A stretch of DNA of 64,000 nucleotides, from NCBI RefSeq assembly GCF_023370115.1, contig NZ_CP097160.1:1302001-1366000 (forward strand). Reading direction: 5' to 3'. The notes under the pieces were generated by a model. It had not been told where the DNA came from, did not search any database, and saw only the letters and a list, made by a program, of their open reading frames with translations. Of this stretch, positions 35,232 through 42,844 are shown one piece after another; the stretch's first letter is position 1; every line of letters begins with the position of its first letter. Made by a program: the position numbers and the translations under genes. This DNA comes from Gulosibacter sediminis (GTDB taxonomy: Bacteria; Actinomycetota; Actinomycetes; Actinomycetales; Microbacteriaceae).

Positions 35232-36036
35232 GCAGCGGGGTCGCATCGTCCCCCACCGGCGAGAGCTCGATGCCCGCGACTAGTTGATGCGTTTCGCCGT
35301 CGGCGTCGAGCAGGAGCCCGCTGTGGATCGGTGCCCGGCCGAGCCAGCTCCGATCCGTGCCGGCGACCACCGAGGCCGTCGCCCAGACGTCCGCCACGGC
35401 CAAGCGGTCGGCGACGATGGTCGCGCTGCGCACCTGGGTGGCCGGCGCACCCGAGCGCGGGTCGATGATGTGCGCACCGCGCTCCGCGGTGCCGGAGGTC
35501 GCGACCGCGCCATTACTCACCTCGAGCGTGGCGAGCAGGTCTCCCGCACAGTCGGGATGCGCGATGCCGATGCGCCAGCGCCAGGCCGCCCGGGCGACGG
35601 TGCGGGCAAGGAGGTCGCCGCCGAGGTTGATCGCGATGCCGACCAGAGAATCGCCCCGCAGCAGGGGTGCCAAGTGGCGACCCATGACCCGGTCGACCGC
35701 CCAGCCCTTCACGTAGCCCGTGGGGTCGAAGCCACCGCGCCACTCCGGGCTGAAACGATCGCCCGTCGCGAGCTCGGCCGCTCGGCAGGCTCGCGCCACC
35801 TCCCGCACGCGCGGGTCGGCCTCGGCCAGGTCGAGCGTTCCCGCACGGATGCGCGACACCGCGGAGTCCGGCCGGAACGTCGAGAACAGGGCGTCCAGCT
35901 CGTGCAGCTCGGCGAGGGCGTGACGGACCGCGGCGGTGACCCCGGCATCTTCGCTCCGGTCGCCGACGGCGACGATGCTCACCTGGGTGCCCATGACCGG
36001 TTCCGTCCAGGTGCGTCGCACCGTGGTGCCGCTCAC
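35215..36036 (-). CDS. apbE: FAD:protein FMN transferase
   Basis: Transfers FMN from FAD onto a threonine or serine of a target protein outside the membrane. The 273-residue protein has EPVMGTQVSIVAVG, LDALFSTFRPDS, GGFDPTGYVKGWAVDRV and GINLGGD-type (IAINLGGDLLAR) blocks, with metal-site region ATSGTAERGAHIIDPRSG. No clear lipoprotein signal is seen, which is odd for an enzyme acting outside; it may work on a target before export. Its GTG overlaps the FMN-binding protein stop by 4 bases. Confidence 0.93.
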   Translation of the reverse strand: MSGTTVRRTWTEPVMGTQVSIVAVGDRSEDAGVTAAVRHALAELHELDALFSTFRPDSAVSRIRAGTLDLAEADPRVREVARACRAAELATGDRFSPEWRGGFDPTGYVKGWAVDRVMGRHLAPLLRGDSLVGIAINLGGDLLARTVARAAWRWRIGIAHPDCAGDLLATLEVSNGAVATSGTAERGAHIIDPRSGAPATQVRSATIVADRLAVADVWATASVVAGTDRSWLGRAPIHSGLLLDADGETHQLVAGIELSPVGDDATPLLTRLP

Positions 36037-36536
36037 AGCTGGGCCTGATCGAGCGCGGCCTGTAGCGATTGAACGTAGCCGTCGCTGGTGTACGTCGCCC
36101 CCGAGACGAGATCAATCTGCGCGCCCTGGGCCGCCAACGTTTCGGAGACGAGCTGGGGGATGGCTCGGGAATTGATGGCCTGGTCGCGCGGGTTGCTGTC
36201 GGGGTAATGCGGCACATCCACGTTGGTGATCTGGCCGTTCGAGACGGTGATGTCGACCTCCACGGTGCCGTAGCGGGTTGACAAGACGTCACCGCGGTAG
36301 GTGCCGTCTTGCGTCGAGCTCGACGAGGTCGCCGGGGGCGACGCGCTCGTGGTCGCTTCGGGCGCAACTGGCTCCGGAACGGCTGGCTCCGGGTTGGCTG
36401 GCTCGGCGGCGGCCGATGCCTGCGGCGCCGCGCCCGCCGCCTCGGTGCTCGGCGCGGTGTCCAGCGAGGCGCGAAAACTGACCAGCAGGGTAATGCCGCT
36501 CAGCAGCGAAAACATGGTGTAGGCGATGCGTTTCAT
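36033..36536 (-). CDS. FMN-binding domain protein, target of ApbE
   Basis: A 167-residue protein anchored by an N-terminal membrane segment (about 5-25), followed by an Ala/Pro/Glu/Ser-rich linker (about 30-80) and an FMN-binding domain. The flavin attachment motif is SGATYTSDGY, with T148 the predicted acceptor. The ATG at 36536 gives MKRIAYTMFSLL; a longer start overlaps the reductase end. It lies 10 bases after the ferric-reductase-like gene and overlaps apbE, so the three act together in electron transfer across the membrane. Confidence 0.93.
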   Translation of the reverse strand: MKRIAYTMFSLLSGITLLVSFRASLDTAPSTEAAGAAPQASAAAEPANPEPAVPEPVAPEATTSASPPATSSSSTQDGTYRGDVLSTRYGTVEVDITVSNGQITNVDVPHYPDSNPRDQAINSRAIPQLVSETLAAQGAQIDLVSGATYTSDGYVQSLQAALDQAQL

Positions 36537-36546
36537 GGGGCGGCTT

Positions 36547-37983
36547 TCAGTGGGCAAACGATTCGGAGTGGATGCGATCGCGGGCGACGCCCGCCCGGGC
36601 TAGGTCGCGTTCGAGTGCCCGCACCCAGGGGTCGGGGCCGCACAGAAACACGTCTGCATCGTCGAGCGCGATGCCCTGGGCCAGCGCCCGGATGGCGGCC
36701 GCGCCGTCCCAGTTCTCGTGCCCGGTGGGCAGCCAGCTCGCGCCCCGTCGCGCCCGCGGGCCGTCGAGCGTGAAGTGCCGTACCTTGCGGGTTGTGACCA
36801 GGCGCCCAATCTGGCCGCTGCGCATCCTGCTCGCGGGGGAGTGGTCGCGCGTGACCAAGACGGCATCGCCCGCGACATAGGGTTCGGATTCCAGCAGCGC
36901 GATCAGCGGCGCGACCCCCGCCCCCGCGCCAAACATGAGCAGGGCGTGGCCCTGCCGGGCGGCGCCGGTCATCGTACCGAACGGCCCCTCGAAGGCGACG
37001 CGGGTGCCGACGGGCAGGCTCGCAACCCTCGCCGTACCGTCGCCGACCACCTTGACCGCGATGGTGAACTCGTTAGCGCTCGGCGCTGCCGCCAGGGAGT
37101 ACGGATGCGATTCGAGTACCTCGCGACCGTGGAGGAACCGCCAGTGAAAGAACTGCCCCGCCTCGGTGCCAAGGCGGTGCAAGTGCTGGCCGCGCATTCG
37201 GACCGCGACTCCGCCGACACCGTCGGGCTCGACCGCCACCACGCGGAGCCGATGCTGCGCGGAGCGGACGACCGGCGCGGCCACGCGAAACACCAGCACC
37301 GCCGCCACGGTGGCAATCCACAGTCCCCACCAGTAGATCGCCGCGGCCGCCGAACTCGTGAAGTCGACACCGTTCGCGAGCATGTGCGGCACGGCCGTGA
37401 ACACGCCAACGTACGCGAGCAGGTGGATGAGATACCAGCGCTCATAGCTACCGCGGCGACGCGCGGCCCGGATCGACGTCGCGACGACGAGGATGAGCAG
37501 CAGCGTGCCGATACCGGCGAGCCACATCCACGGATAGGCCACGACGAACTCCAGGAGCTGCGAGAGGGGCGAGACGGTGGCGCCCAGCGCGTAGCCGACC
37601 ACGAGCAACGCGATGTGGAGCAGCATGAGCCAGAACGACCAGAAGCCCGCGGCGCGGTGGAGGCGGGTGATCCCGGCCCGCCCGAACCCCCGCTCGAAGA
37701 CGGGCACCCGGGCCATGAGCAGCACCTGGTAGAGCATCAGGTTGGCAGCGACGAGGCCCGCGAGTCGGCCGAGCGAGTTCAAGGCATCCGGCGCCGGGCC
37801 GAGCACCGCTTGCGCGCCGCCCCCGCCGAGCCAAATGGCGACGATGACGAGTGACGTGCCCCACACGATCGCGACAGCGGCGATGTGCCAGAGCTCGCGC
37901 CGCTGCCGACGGGACTCAGCGCGGCGAACGGGCGGGATGCGGGGGTCAAGGGCGTCCGTGACAGGGACAGTTGCTGTTGCCAT
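36547..37983 (-). CDS. Ferric-reductase-like transmembrane flavoprotein
   Basis: A 478-residue membrane reductase. About six hydrophobic segments (35-240) contain the histidines of a ferric-reductase-like domain (LHRAAGFWSFWLMLLHIALL and YLIHLLAYVGVFTAVPHMLA), which likely bind two haems. The C-terminal half is a ferredoxin-reductase-type module: FAD block HPYSLAAAPSANEF, NAD(P) block FGAGAGVAPLIALLE and CGPDPWV. Electrons would pass from NAD(P)H via FAD and haem to the covalently bound FMN of the next protein. A GTG at 37989 is an alternative start. Confidence 0.9.
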   Translation of the reverse strand: MATATVPVTDALDPRIPPVRRAESRRQRRELWHIAAVAIVWGTSLVIVAIWLGGGGAQAVLGPAPDALNSLGRLAGLVAANLMLYQVLLMARVPVFERGFGRAGITRLHRAAGFWSFWLMLLHIALLVVGYALGATVSPLSQLLEFVVAYPWMWLAGIGTLLLILVVATSIRAARRRGSYERWYLIHLLAYVGVFTAVPHMLANGVDFTSSAAAAIYWWGLWIATVAAVLVFRVAAPVVRSAQHRLRVVAVEPDGVGGVAVRMRGQHLHRLGTEAGQFFHWRFLHGREVLESHPYSLAAAPSANEFTIAVKVVGDGTARVASLPVGTRVAFEGPFGTMTGAARQGHALLMFGAGAGVAPLIALLESEPYVAGDAVLVTRDHSPASRMRSGQIGRLVTTRKVRHFTLDGPRARRGASWLPTGHENWDGAAAIRALAQGIALDDADVFLCGPDPWVRALERDLARAGVARDRIHSESFAH

Positions 37984-38005
37984 AGGCACAGCATTTCGGG
38001 CCGCG

Positions 38006-38027
38006 TCTAAGACAGCTCCAAGACAGC
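38006..38027 (-). promoter_or_regulatory. Two-copy 11-bp direct repeat, candidate response-regulator operator
   Basis: On the minus strand the units GCTGTCTTGGA and GCTGTCTTAGA are adjacent and differ at one base. The 11-base period is what OmpR-type dimers bind. The site ends 22 bases upstream of the ferric-reductase start. Linking it to the regulator at 33.6 kb is inference. Confidence 0.5.
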
Positions 38028-38063
38028 CGTCACGCGGTCGACTTCACAGGCAACCCGAAGCGG

Positions 38064-38792
38064 CTAGGCCACCGAGCTGCCGAAGAGCATGCCGACGATG
38101 AAGGTGGCGGCGAGGGCAATCGCGCCGCCGATACAGGTGCGGGCGACGGCGGGCCACCTGCTCGCGCCGCCGATCCACGCCGCGACGTAGCCGGTCACCG
38201 CCAGCGCGATGATGGTCGCGATGAAGGTGACGGGGATGTTCAGCGTGGTCGGGAGGAAGAGGATCGTGAGCATCGGCAGGATCGCGCCGACGAAGAACGA
38301 GAGCGCGGAGGCGACCGCCGCCTGCCACGGGTTCACGACGTCTTCCTCGTCAATATTGAGTTCCATCGACAGGTGCGCCTTGAGCGCATGCTTCTCAGTG
38401 AGTTCCTTCGCCACCACCTCCGCGGTGCCGCGCGAGAGCCCCTCCGCCTCGTAGAGTCCGACGAGCTCCTCAAGCTCACCCTCGGGGTCGACGCGGAGCT
38501 CCTCCCGCTCCTTCTCGATGAGGGCGCGCTCGCTGTCGCGCTGGCTCGACACGGAGACGTACTCGCCGAGCGCCATGGAAATCGCGCCACCGACGACGGC
38601 CGCCGAGCCTGCGAGCAAAATCGGCGTGAAGCTGTTCGTCGCACCCGCGACGCCGACCACGACGGCAGCCGTGGACACGATGCCGTCGTTGGCACCGAGG
38701 ACCCCGGCGCGCAGCCAGTTGAGGCGCTGTGCCAGGCCGGCGATCTGGTGAGGTTCGTCTCGCTCGGCCTCGTGGCCGTTCAGGCTGCTCAT
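38064..38792 (-). CDS. VIT1/CCC1-family metal transporter
   Basis: A 242-residue membrane protein of the vacuolar iron transporter family, which moves Fe2+ or Mn2+. LNWLRAGVLGANDGIVSTAAVVVG is the signature first segment. The cytoplasmic loop between segments 2 and 3 is acidic (EKEREELRVDPEGELEELVGLYEAEG) and ends in NIDEEDVVNPW, as in the metal-binding helices of this family. About five membrane segments are visible. The ATG at 38792 gives MSSLNGHEAERDEPHQ. It is separated from glnA1 by a terminator and lies 74 bases upstream of the ferric-reductase operon, a possible iron link. Confidence 0.93.
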   Translation of the reverse strand: MSSLNGHEAERDEPHQIAGLAQRLNWLRAGVLGANDGIVSTAAVVVGVAGATNSFTPILLAGSAAVVGGAISMALGEYVSVSSQRDSERALIEKEREELRVDPEGELEELVGLYEAEGLSRGTAEVVAKELTEKHALKAHLSMELNIDEEDVVNPWQAAVASALSFFVGAILPMLTILFLPTTLNIPVTFIATIIALAVTGYVAAWIGGASRWPAVARTCIGGAIALAATFIVGMLFGSSVA

Positions 38793-38831
38793 ACTGCCGA
38801 TATTACGCGCTGCCACGCGGCGCACAAAAAA

Positions 38832-38863
38832 TGGCGGGGCGGGCACCGCGTGCCCACCCCGCC
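38832..38863 (-). terminator. Terminator after glnA1
   Basis: Arms TGGCGGGGCGGGCAC and GTGCCCACCCCGCCA pair with one mismatch. On the minus strand the hairpin is followed by ATTTTTTG, a good T-run. Confidence 0.88.
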
Positions 38864-38878
38864 AACTTCAACCCGCGA

Positions 38879-40303
38879 CTAGCAGCCGAAGGTCAGGTCG
38901 AACTCGTACGGGTGAGGACGCGCCGCGAGGGGAGCGACCTCGGTCTCGAACTTGTAGTCAATCCAGGTGCGGATGAGGTCCTCATCGAACACGTTGCCCT
39001 TGAGCAGGAACTCGTGGTCGGCCTCGAGCGCGCGCAGCGACTCGACCAGCGAGGTCGACAGCTGCGGGATGTTCTTGGCTTCCTCCGGCGGGAGCTCGTA
39101 GAGGTCCTTGTCGATCGGCTCGTGCGGCTCGATGCGGTTCTGGATACCGTCGAGGCCCGCCATGAGCTGCGCGGCGAACGCGAGGTACGGGTTCGACGAC
39201 GCGTCGGGCGCGCGGAACTCGATTCGCTTCGCCTTCGGGTTGGTGCCGGTGATCGGGATGCGGATGGCCGCCGAGCGGTTACCTGCCGAGTAGACGAGGT
39301 TGATCGGCGCCTCGTACCCCTTCACCAGGCGGTGGTAGGAGTTCGCGCTCGGGTTGGTGAATGCGGCGAGGGCGTTGGCGTGCTTGAGGATGCCGCCGAT
39401 GTACCAGCGCGCGGTGTCCGACAGTGAGCCGTAACCGGCCTCGTCGTAGAACAGTGGCGAGCCGTCCTTCCACAGCGACTGGTGGGTGTGCATGCCCGAG
39501 CCGTTGTCGCCGAAGAGGGGCTTCGGCATGAAGGTGGCCACGTGGCCCCAGTCGTTCGCGACGCCCTTGACGAGGTACTTGAACTTGAGGATGTCGTCGG
39601 CCGCGTGGACGAGCGTGTTGAACTTGTAGTTGATCTCCTGCTGGCCGCCGGTGCCCACCTCGTGGTGCGCGCGCTCGACCTCGAGGCCAGCGTTGATCAG
39701 CTCGAGGGTGATCGCGTCGCGGAGGTCGGCCGTCTTGTCGACTGGCGAAACGGGGAAGTAGCCACCCTTGTAGCCGGTCTTGTTGCCGAGGTTCCCTCCC
39801 TCTTCCTCACGCGCGGTGTTCCAGGCACCCTCGATCGAGTCGACCTGGTAGAAGCTGCGGTTCGGCTGCACTTCGTGACGCACGTCGTCGAAGATGTAGA
39901 ACTCGGCCTCCGGTGCGAAGAATGCGGTGTCAGCGATGCCGGTCGACGCGAGGTACTTCTCGGCCTTCTTCGCGGTCTGGCGCGGGTCACGAGCGTAGAT
40001 CTCGCCCGTGCGCGGGTTGTAGATGTCGAAGATCATGACGAGCGTTGGCTCGGCACGGAACGGGTCAAGGTACGCGGTCGTCACGTCGGGGATGAGCTGC
40101 ATGTCCGACTCGTTGATCGAGGCGAAGCCCTGAATCGAGGAGCCGTCGAACAGCTGACCATTGGTGAAGAAGTCTTCGTCAACGGTGCTCGCTGGAATGT
40201 TGAAGTGCTGCTGCACACCGGGCAGATCGGTGAAGCGGATGTCGAGGAACGCGACGCCCTGCTCCTTAATGAATTCCAGCACTTCGGACGGTGTTTTGAA
40301 CAT
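38879..40303 (-). CDS. glnA: Glutamine synthetase, type I beta
   Basis: Main ammonia-assimilating enzyme, a cytoplasmic dodecamer. The 474-residue protein has [51 protein letters not shown] and [23 protein letters not shown]. The adenylylation site is Y402 in [11 protein letters not shown], so it is a substrate for the GlnE encoded about 5 kb away. The ATG at 40303 is preceded by GGAG-rich sequence. It is divergent from the RDD gene across 122 bases. Confidence 0.97.
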   Translation of the reverse strand: MFKTPSEVLEFIKEQGVAFLDIRFTDLPGVQQHFNIPASTVDEDFFTNGQLFDGSSIQGFASINESDMQLIPDVTTAYLDPFRAEPTLVMIFDIYNPRTGEIYARDPRQTAKKAEKYLASTGIADTAFFAPEAEFYIFDDVRHEVQPNRSFYQVDSIEGAWNTAREEEGGNLGNKTGYKGGYFPVSPVDKTADLRDAITLELINAGLEVERAHHEVGTGGQQEINYKFNTLVHAADDILKFKYLVKGVANDWGHVATFMPKPLFGDNGSGMHTHQSLWKDGSPLFYDEAGYGSLSDTARWYIGGILKHANALAAFTNPSANSYHRLVKGYEAPINLVYSAGNRSAAIRIPITGTNPKAKRIEFRAPDASSNPYLAFAAQLMAGLDGIQNRIEPHEPIDKDLYELPPEEAKNIPQLSTSLVESLRALEADHEFLLKGNVFDEDLIRTWIDYKFETEVAPLAARPHPYEFDLTFGC

Positions 40304-40425
40304 ATCGCTCCATCTCGGGAGGTTAACAAGGGTCAGCGGGCAGGTTTCATACTACGCGGCATCGGCTGTGCGGCTGTCGCGCCTTCCCGCAAAAACCGTC
40401 GGAGACGGATCGATAGGATTGAGTT

Positions 40426-40851
40426 GTGCCACGAAATTCCTCCCCGAACGCCGAACCCGACCGCCACTATCAGGGGGAGCGACTCGGCCTCCCCAAAGCA
40501 GGCCCGGGCTCGATGGCGGGCTTCGGCCGCCGACTGGCCGGACTCGCGATCGACTGGGGCGTCGCGGTGGCGATCGCCTACTTCGCGTTCGATTACAACC
40601 CCGTCGCCATCATGGGCATCTTCATCGGGCTGTCTTGGCTCGGCATCGCCCTGCTCGGTGGCTCGCTTGGACACCTGCTGTGTGGCATGCGCCTGAATAC
40701 AGTCGCGGGCGCCACCCCGGGTTGGTGGCGCCCGCTTGTACGTCAGGTGCTGGTGATGCTCGTCCTGCCTCCGCTCGTTGCAGATGTGGACGGTCGTGGC
40801 ATGCACGATGTCCTGACTGGACTCGTGCTGCGCCGCTACGTGCGGTCTTAG
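40426..40851 (+). CDS. RDD-family membrane protein
   Basis: A 141-residue protein with GFGRRLAGLAIDWGVAVAIAYF carrying the Arg-Asp signature in the first membrane segment, two more segments (about 58-80 and 105-120), and the conserved HLLCGMRLNTVAG and DVLTGLVLRRY blocks. RDD proteins have no settled function; some have been linked to ion exchange. The GTG at 40426 is used. It overlaps the convergent DUF4191 gene by 4 bases, an arrangement common in actinobacteria. Confidence 0.92.
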   Translation: MPRNSSPNAEPDRHYQGERLGLPKAGPGSMAGFGRRLAGLAIDWGVAVAIAYFAFDYNPVAIMGIFIGLSWLGIALLGGSLGHLLCGMRLNTVAGATPGWWRPLVRQVLVMLVLPPLVADVDGRGMHDVLTGLVLRRYVRS

Positions 40852-41552
40852 CGCATCTGCGACCGCGAAGGACGAATCTTCGAGGGGTCCATGCCCTTCG
40901 GAATCGGCAGCTCGGACTTCGAGAGCGACTGCAGGCGAGCATCCACGGCGAGAATCTCGTCGCGACGGAGCTTGTTTGGCAGGCGCTTGACTTCGCGCTT
41001 CAGCTTGCCGAGCGAGACGCCGCCCTTGCCCACGAGAATGTGGTGCACGGTGACGGTCGGAACGACGCGCTGCACCTTGCGGCGCTCGTCGGCGAGCAGC
41101 TTCTTCGACGCGGCGTTGTCGGCCTCGGTGAACAGGATCACGCCGGGCTTACCGACCGCGCGGAAGATGACGTCCTGGGTGCGAGGGTTGAACGCCACCG
41201 GCATGTCACTCGTGCGCCAAGTGCCGCGCAGGCTCGACTGCAGCACGGCGCCGGTTGCGCCCTGGCGACCTTCAAGCTGCGAGTACGCCACCTTCTCGGC
41301 GCGGTTGTTCAGCACGAACATAAACAGCATGAGGCCGAACAGCACGCCAAGGATCATGAAGATGACCCACATGATCCAGTTGGTGCGGTACATGAAAAAG
41401 CACAGGAAGAACGCCGCGAGAATCGGCAGCACCGCCGCAGTAATCATCAGTGCGACGCCGGGCTTGTCGTACTTCGCCGTCATCTTCACAACGTCGATGA
41501 TTTGACGGAAGCGACCGGGCTCCTTGGTGCTCGATTCAGAGGATTTAGCCAT
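40848..41552 (-). CDS. DUF4191 membrane protein
   Basis: A 234-residue protein of the actinobacterial DUF4191 family. After a short charged N-terminus (FRQIIDVVKMTAKYDKPG) come two membrane segments (about 32-55 and 60-82). The cytoplasmic tail has YSQLEGRQGATGAVLQSSLRG and RTQDVIFRAVGKPGVILF. The end (PIPKGMDPSKIRPSRSQMR) is the usual family C-terminus. Function unknown. In related genomes it lies near lipoate, sucB or glnA genes, as here. Confidence 0.92.
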   Translation of the reverse strand: MAKSSESSTKEPGRFRQIIDVVKMTAKYDKPGVALMITAAVLPILAAFFLCFFMYRTNWIMWVIFMILGVLFGLMLFMFVLNNRAEKVAYSQLEGRQGATGAVLQSSLRGTWRTSDMPVAFNPRTQDVIFRAVGKPGVILFTEADNAASKKLLADERRKVQRVVPTVTVHHILVGKGGVSLGKLKREVKRLPNKLRRDEILAVDARLQSLSKSELPIPKGMDPSKIRPSRSQMR

Positions 41553-41668
41553 AGTTCACCTAGGATACCCGCCCTGGGCCATCCACAGGATTCGATCCGG
41601 CGAACGTTATCCACAATTTCCCTTGACCACCGGGGTGTCCGGCAAAGTCGTGTCGCACAATGCCCGGC

Positions 41669-42760
41669 ATGCGCCCACAACATCGTCCCGAGTCCGAGAC
41701 CGAACCCGCCGTTGGCTCCATCGTGGCGGGATGGCGGCTGGTTCGTCCCTTGCCTCAGGAAATCCCCGGGGTACTTAGCTTCGTGGCCGTAGCCCAGCGC
41801 GCACCCGAAGGCCCCGCCTCGAGCACCCACTGGGCCGGATTCTCGGTCGAGCAACCGGAACCCCTCGTCCACAGGCGGCTCAATATCGCGACCGACGAAG
41901 CGGCGGCGGCACGGCTGAGCCGAGACGCGCGCATCCGGCACCGTCACGGTGGCGACTTCGTACGGCCCTACTTCGAGCTGCTCAGCGACGGTCAGCGACG
42001 GCTCACGGTGGGGGACCTGGTGCAGGACTCGAGCCTCGCGAGCCTCGTCGCGCGTGAGGCGAAGTTGCCACCAGGCGCCGTGGTCACCCTGGCGGTGCCG
42101 GTACTCGAGTCGATCTCGCAGGCGCATCGCCGCGGCTTTACCCACGGCGCCCTCACACTCTCGGCCTGTCGGGTCGATGCCCTCGGCAAGCCCTGGGTAG
42201 AGCAGTGGTCGTCGAGCATCGACCTCGGCGAGCTGAGCGGGATGCGCCGCGACCTCGCGCTTCAAGACGAGCTGCGGGGCCTCGGGCGGCTCTGCGATGC
42301 GCTCCTCGCCCACTCGACAGTCGAGGCGAGCGGGCAGGTGCGGGAGCTCGTCACCGCCCTCGCTCAGGGGGCACCGGTGGCCGACCCGATTCCGCGTCTG
42401 GTGGATGCACTGTTTAGCTGGTCGACGCCGGCCCCGGTCACCGTCATGGCCGTCGGTGCCCGTGCCGCGGTCGGTGTTGGATCCGGAGTCGGAGCCGGAG
42501 CCGAATCTGCCAGCGCCCGTCCTCCTGGGCCCGCGCATCCGCAGCGGCGAACCGCGAAGCCATCGCTCGGGCCGACCGATTCGGGGGACGACGAGCCGCT
42601 CCTCGAGGCTCAGGTCCTCCGCCAACGAGGCGGCCCGTTCACCTCGGTCGCGCTCGCATGGCGCCTTGTCGCCATACGCGCGAGCGGGATTCGGCCCGCC
42701 GTCTGGCTCGGTCTGGTTGGCGCCGGCAGCGCCGTCGCACTCGTTTCGCCGCTCCTCTAG
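41669..42760 (+). CDS. Uncharacterised pseudokinase-like protein with C-terminal membrane anchor
   Basis: I do not recognise a named family. The 363-residue protein starts after a Glu/Pro-rich tip with VGSIVAGWRLVRPL, resembling a degraded glycine-rich loop. The middle shows RRGFTHGALTLSACRVDALGKPWVEQW, which looks like a kinase catalytic loop in which HRD-x-K-x-x-N is replaced by THGALTLSAC; no DFG is seen. A Gly/Ala-rich linker (about 270-310) leads to a C-terminal hydrophobic segment (AVWLGLVGAGSAVALVSPLL). A membrane-tethered pseudokinase with the domain in the cytoplasm is the best reading. The ATG at 41669 or one 9 bases upstream could start it. A terminator separates it from sucB. Confidence 0.65.
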   Translation: MRPQHRPESETEPAVGSIVAGWRLVRPLPQEIPGVLSFVAVAQRAPEGPASSTHWAGFSVEQPEPLVHRRLNIATDEAAAARLSRDARIRHRHGGDFVRPYFELLSDGQRRLTVGDLVQDSSLASLVAREAKLPPGAVVTLAVPVLESISQAHRRGFTHGALTLSACRVDALGKPWVEQWSSSIDLGELSGMRRDLALQDELRGLGRLCDALLAHSTVEASGQVRELVTALAQGAPVADPIPRLVDALFSWSTPAPVTVMAVGARAAVGVGSGVGAGAESASARPPGPAHPQRRTAKPSLGPTDSGDDEPLLEAQVLRQRGGPFTSVALAWRLVAIRASGIRPAVWLGLVGAGSAVALVSPLL

Positions 42761-42789
42761 GCGCAGTTGAGCGGCTTGCGCGGAAAGCA

Positions 42790-42831
42790 AACGGGCGGGT
42801 GTGCAGCCATCTTGCTGCACACCCGCCCGTT
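42790..42831. terminator. Bidirectional terminator between the pseudokinase-like gene and sucB
   Basis: Perfect 18-base arms (42790-42807 and 42814-42831) with core ACGGGCGGGTGTGCAGC and loop CATCTT lie between convergent genes. AA/TT pairs at the base give short T-ends in both directions. Confidence 0.9.
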
Positions 42832-42844
42832 CAGAAGGCCGCGA

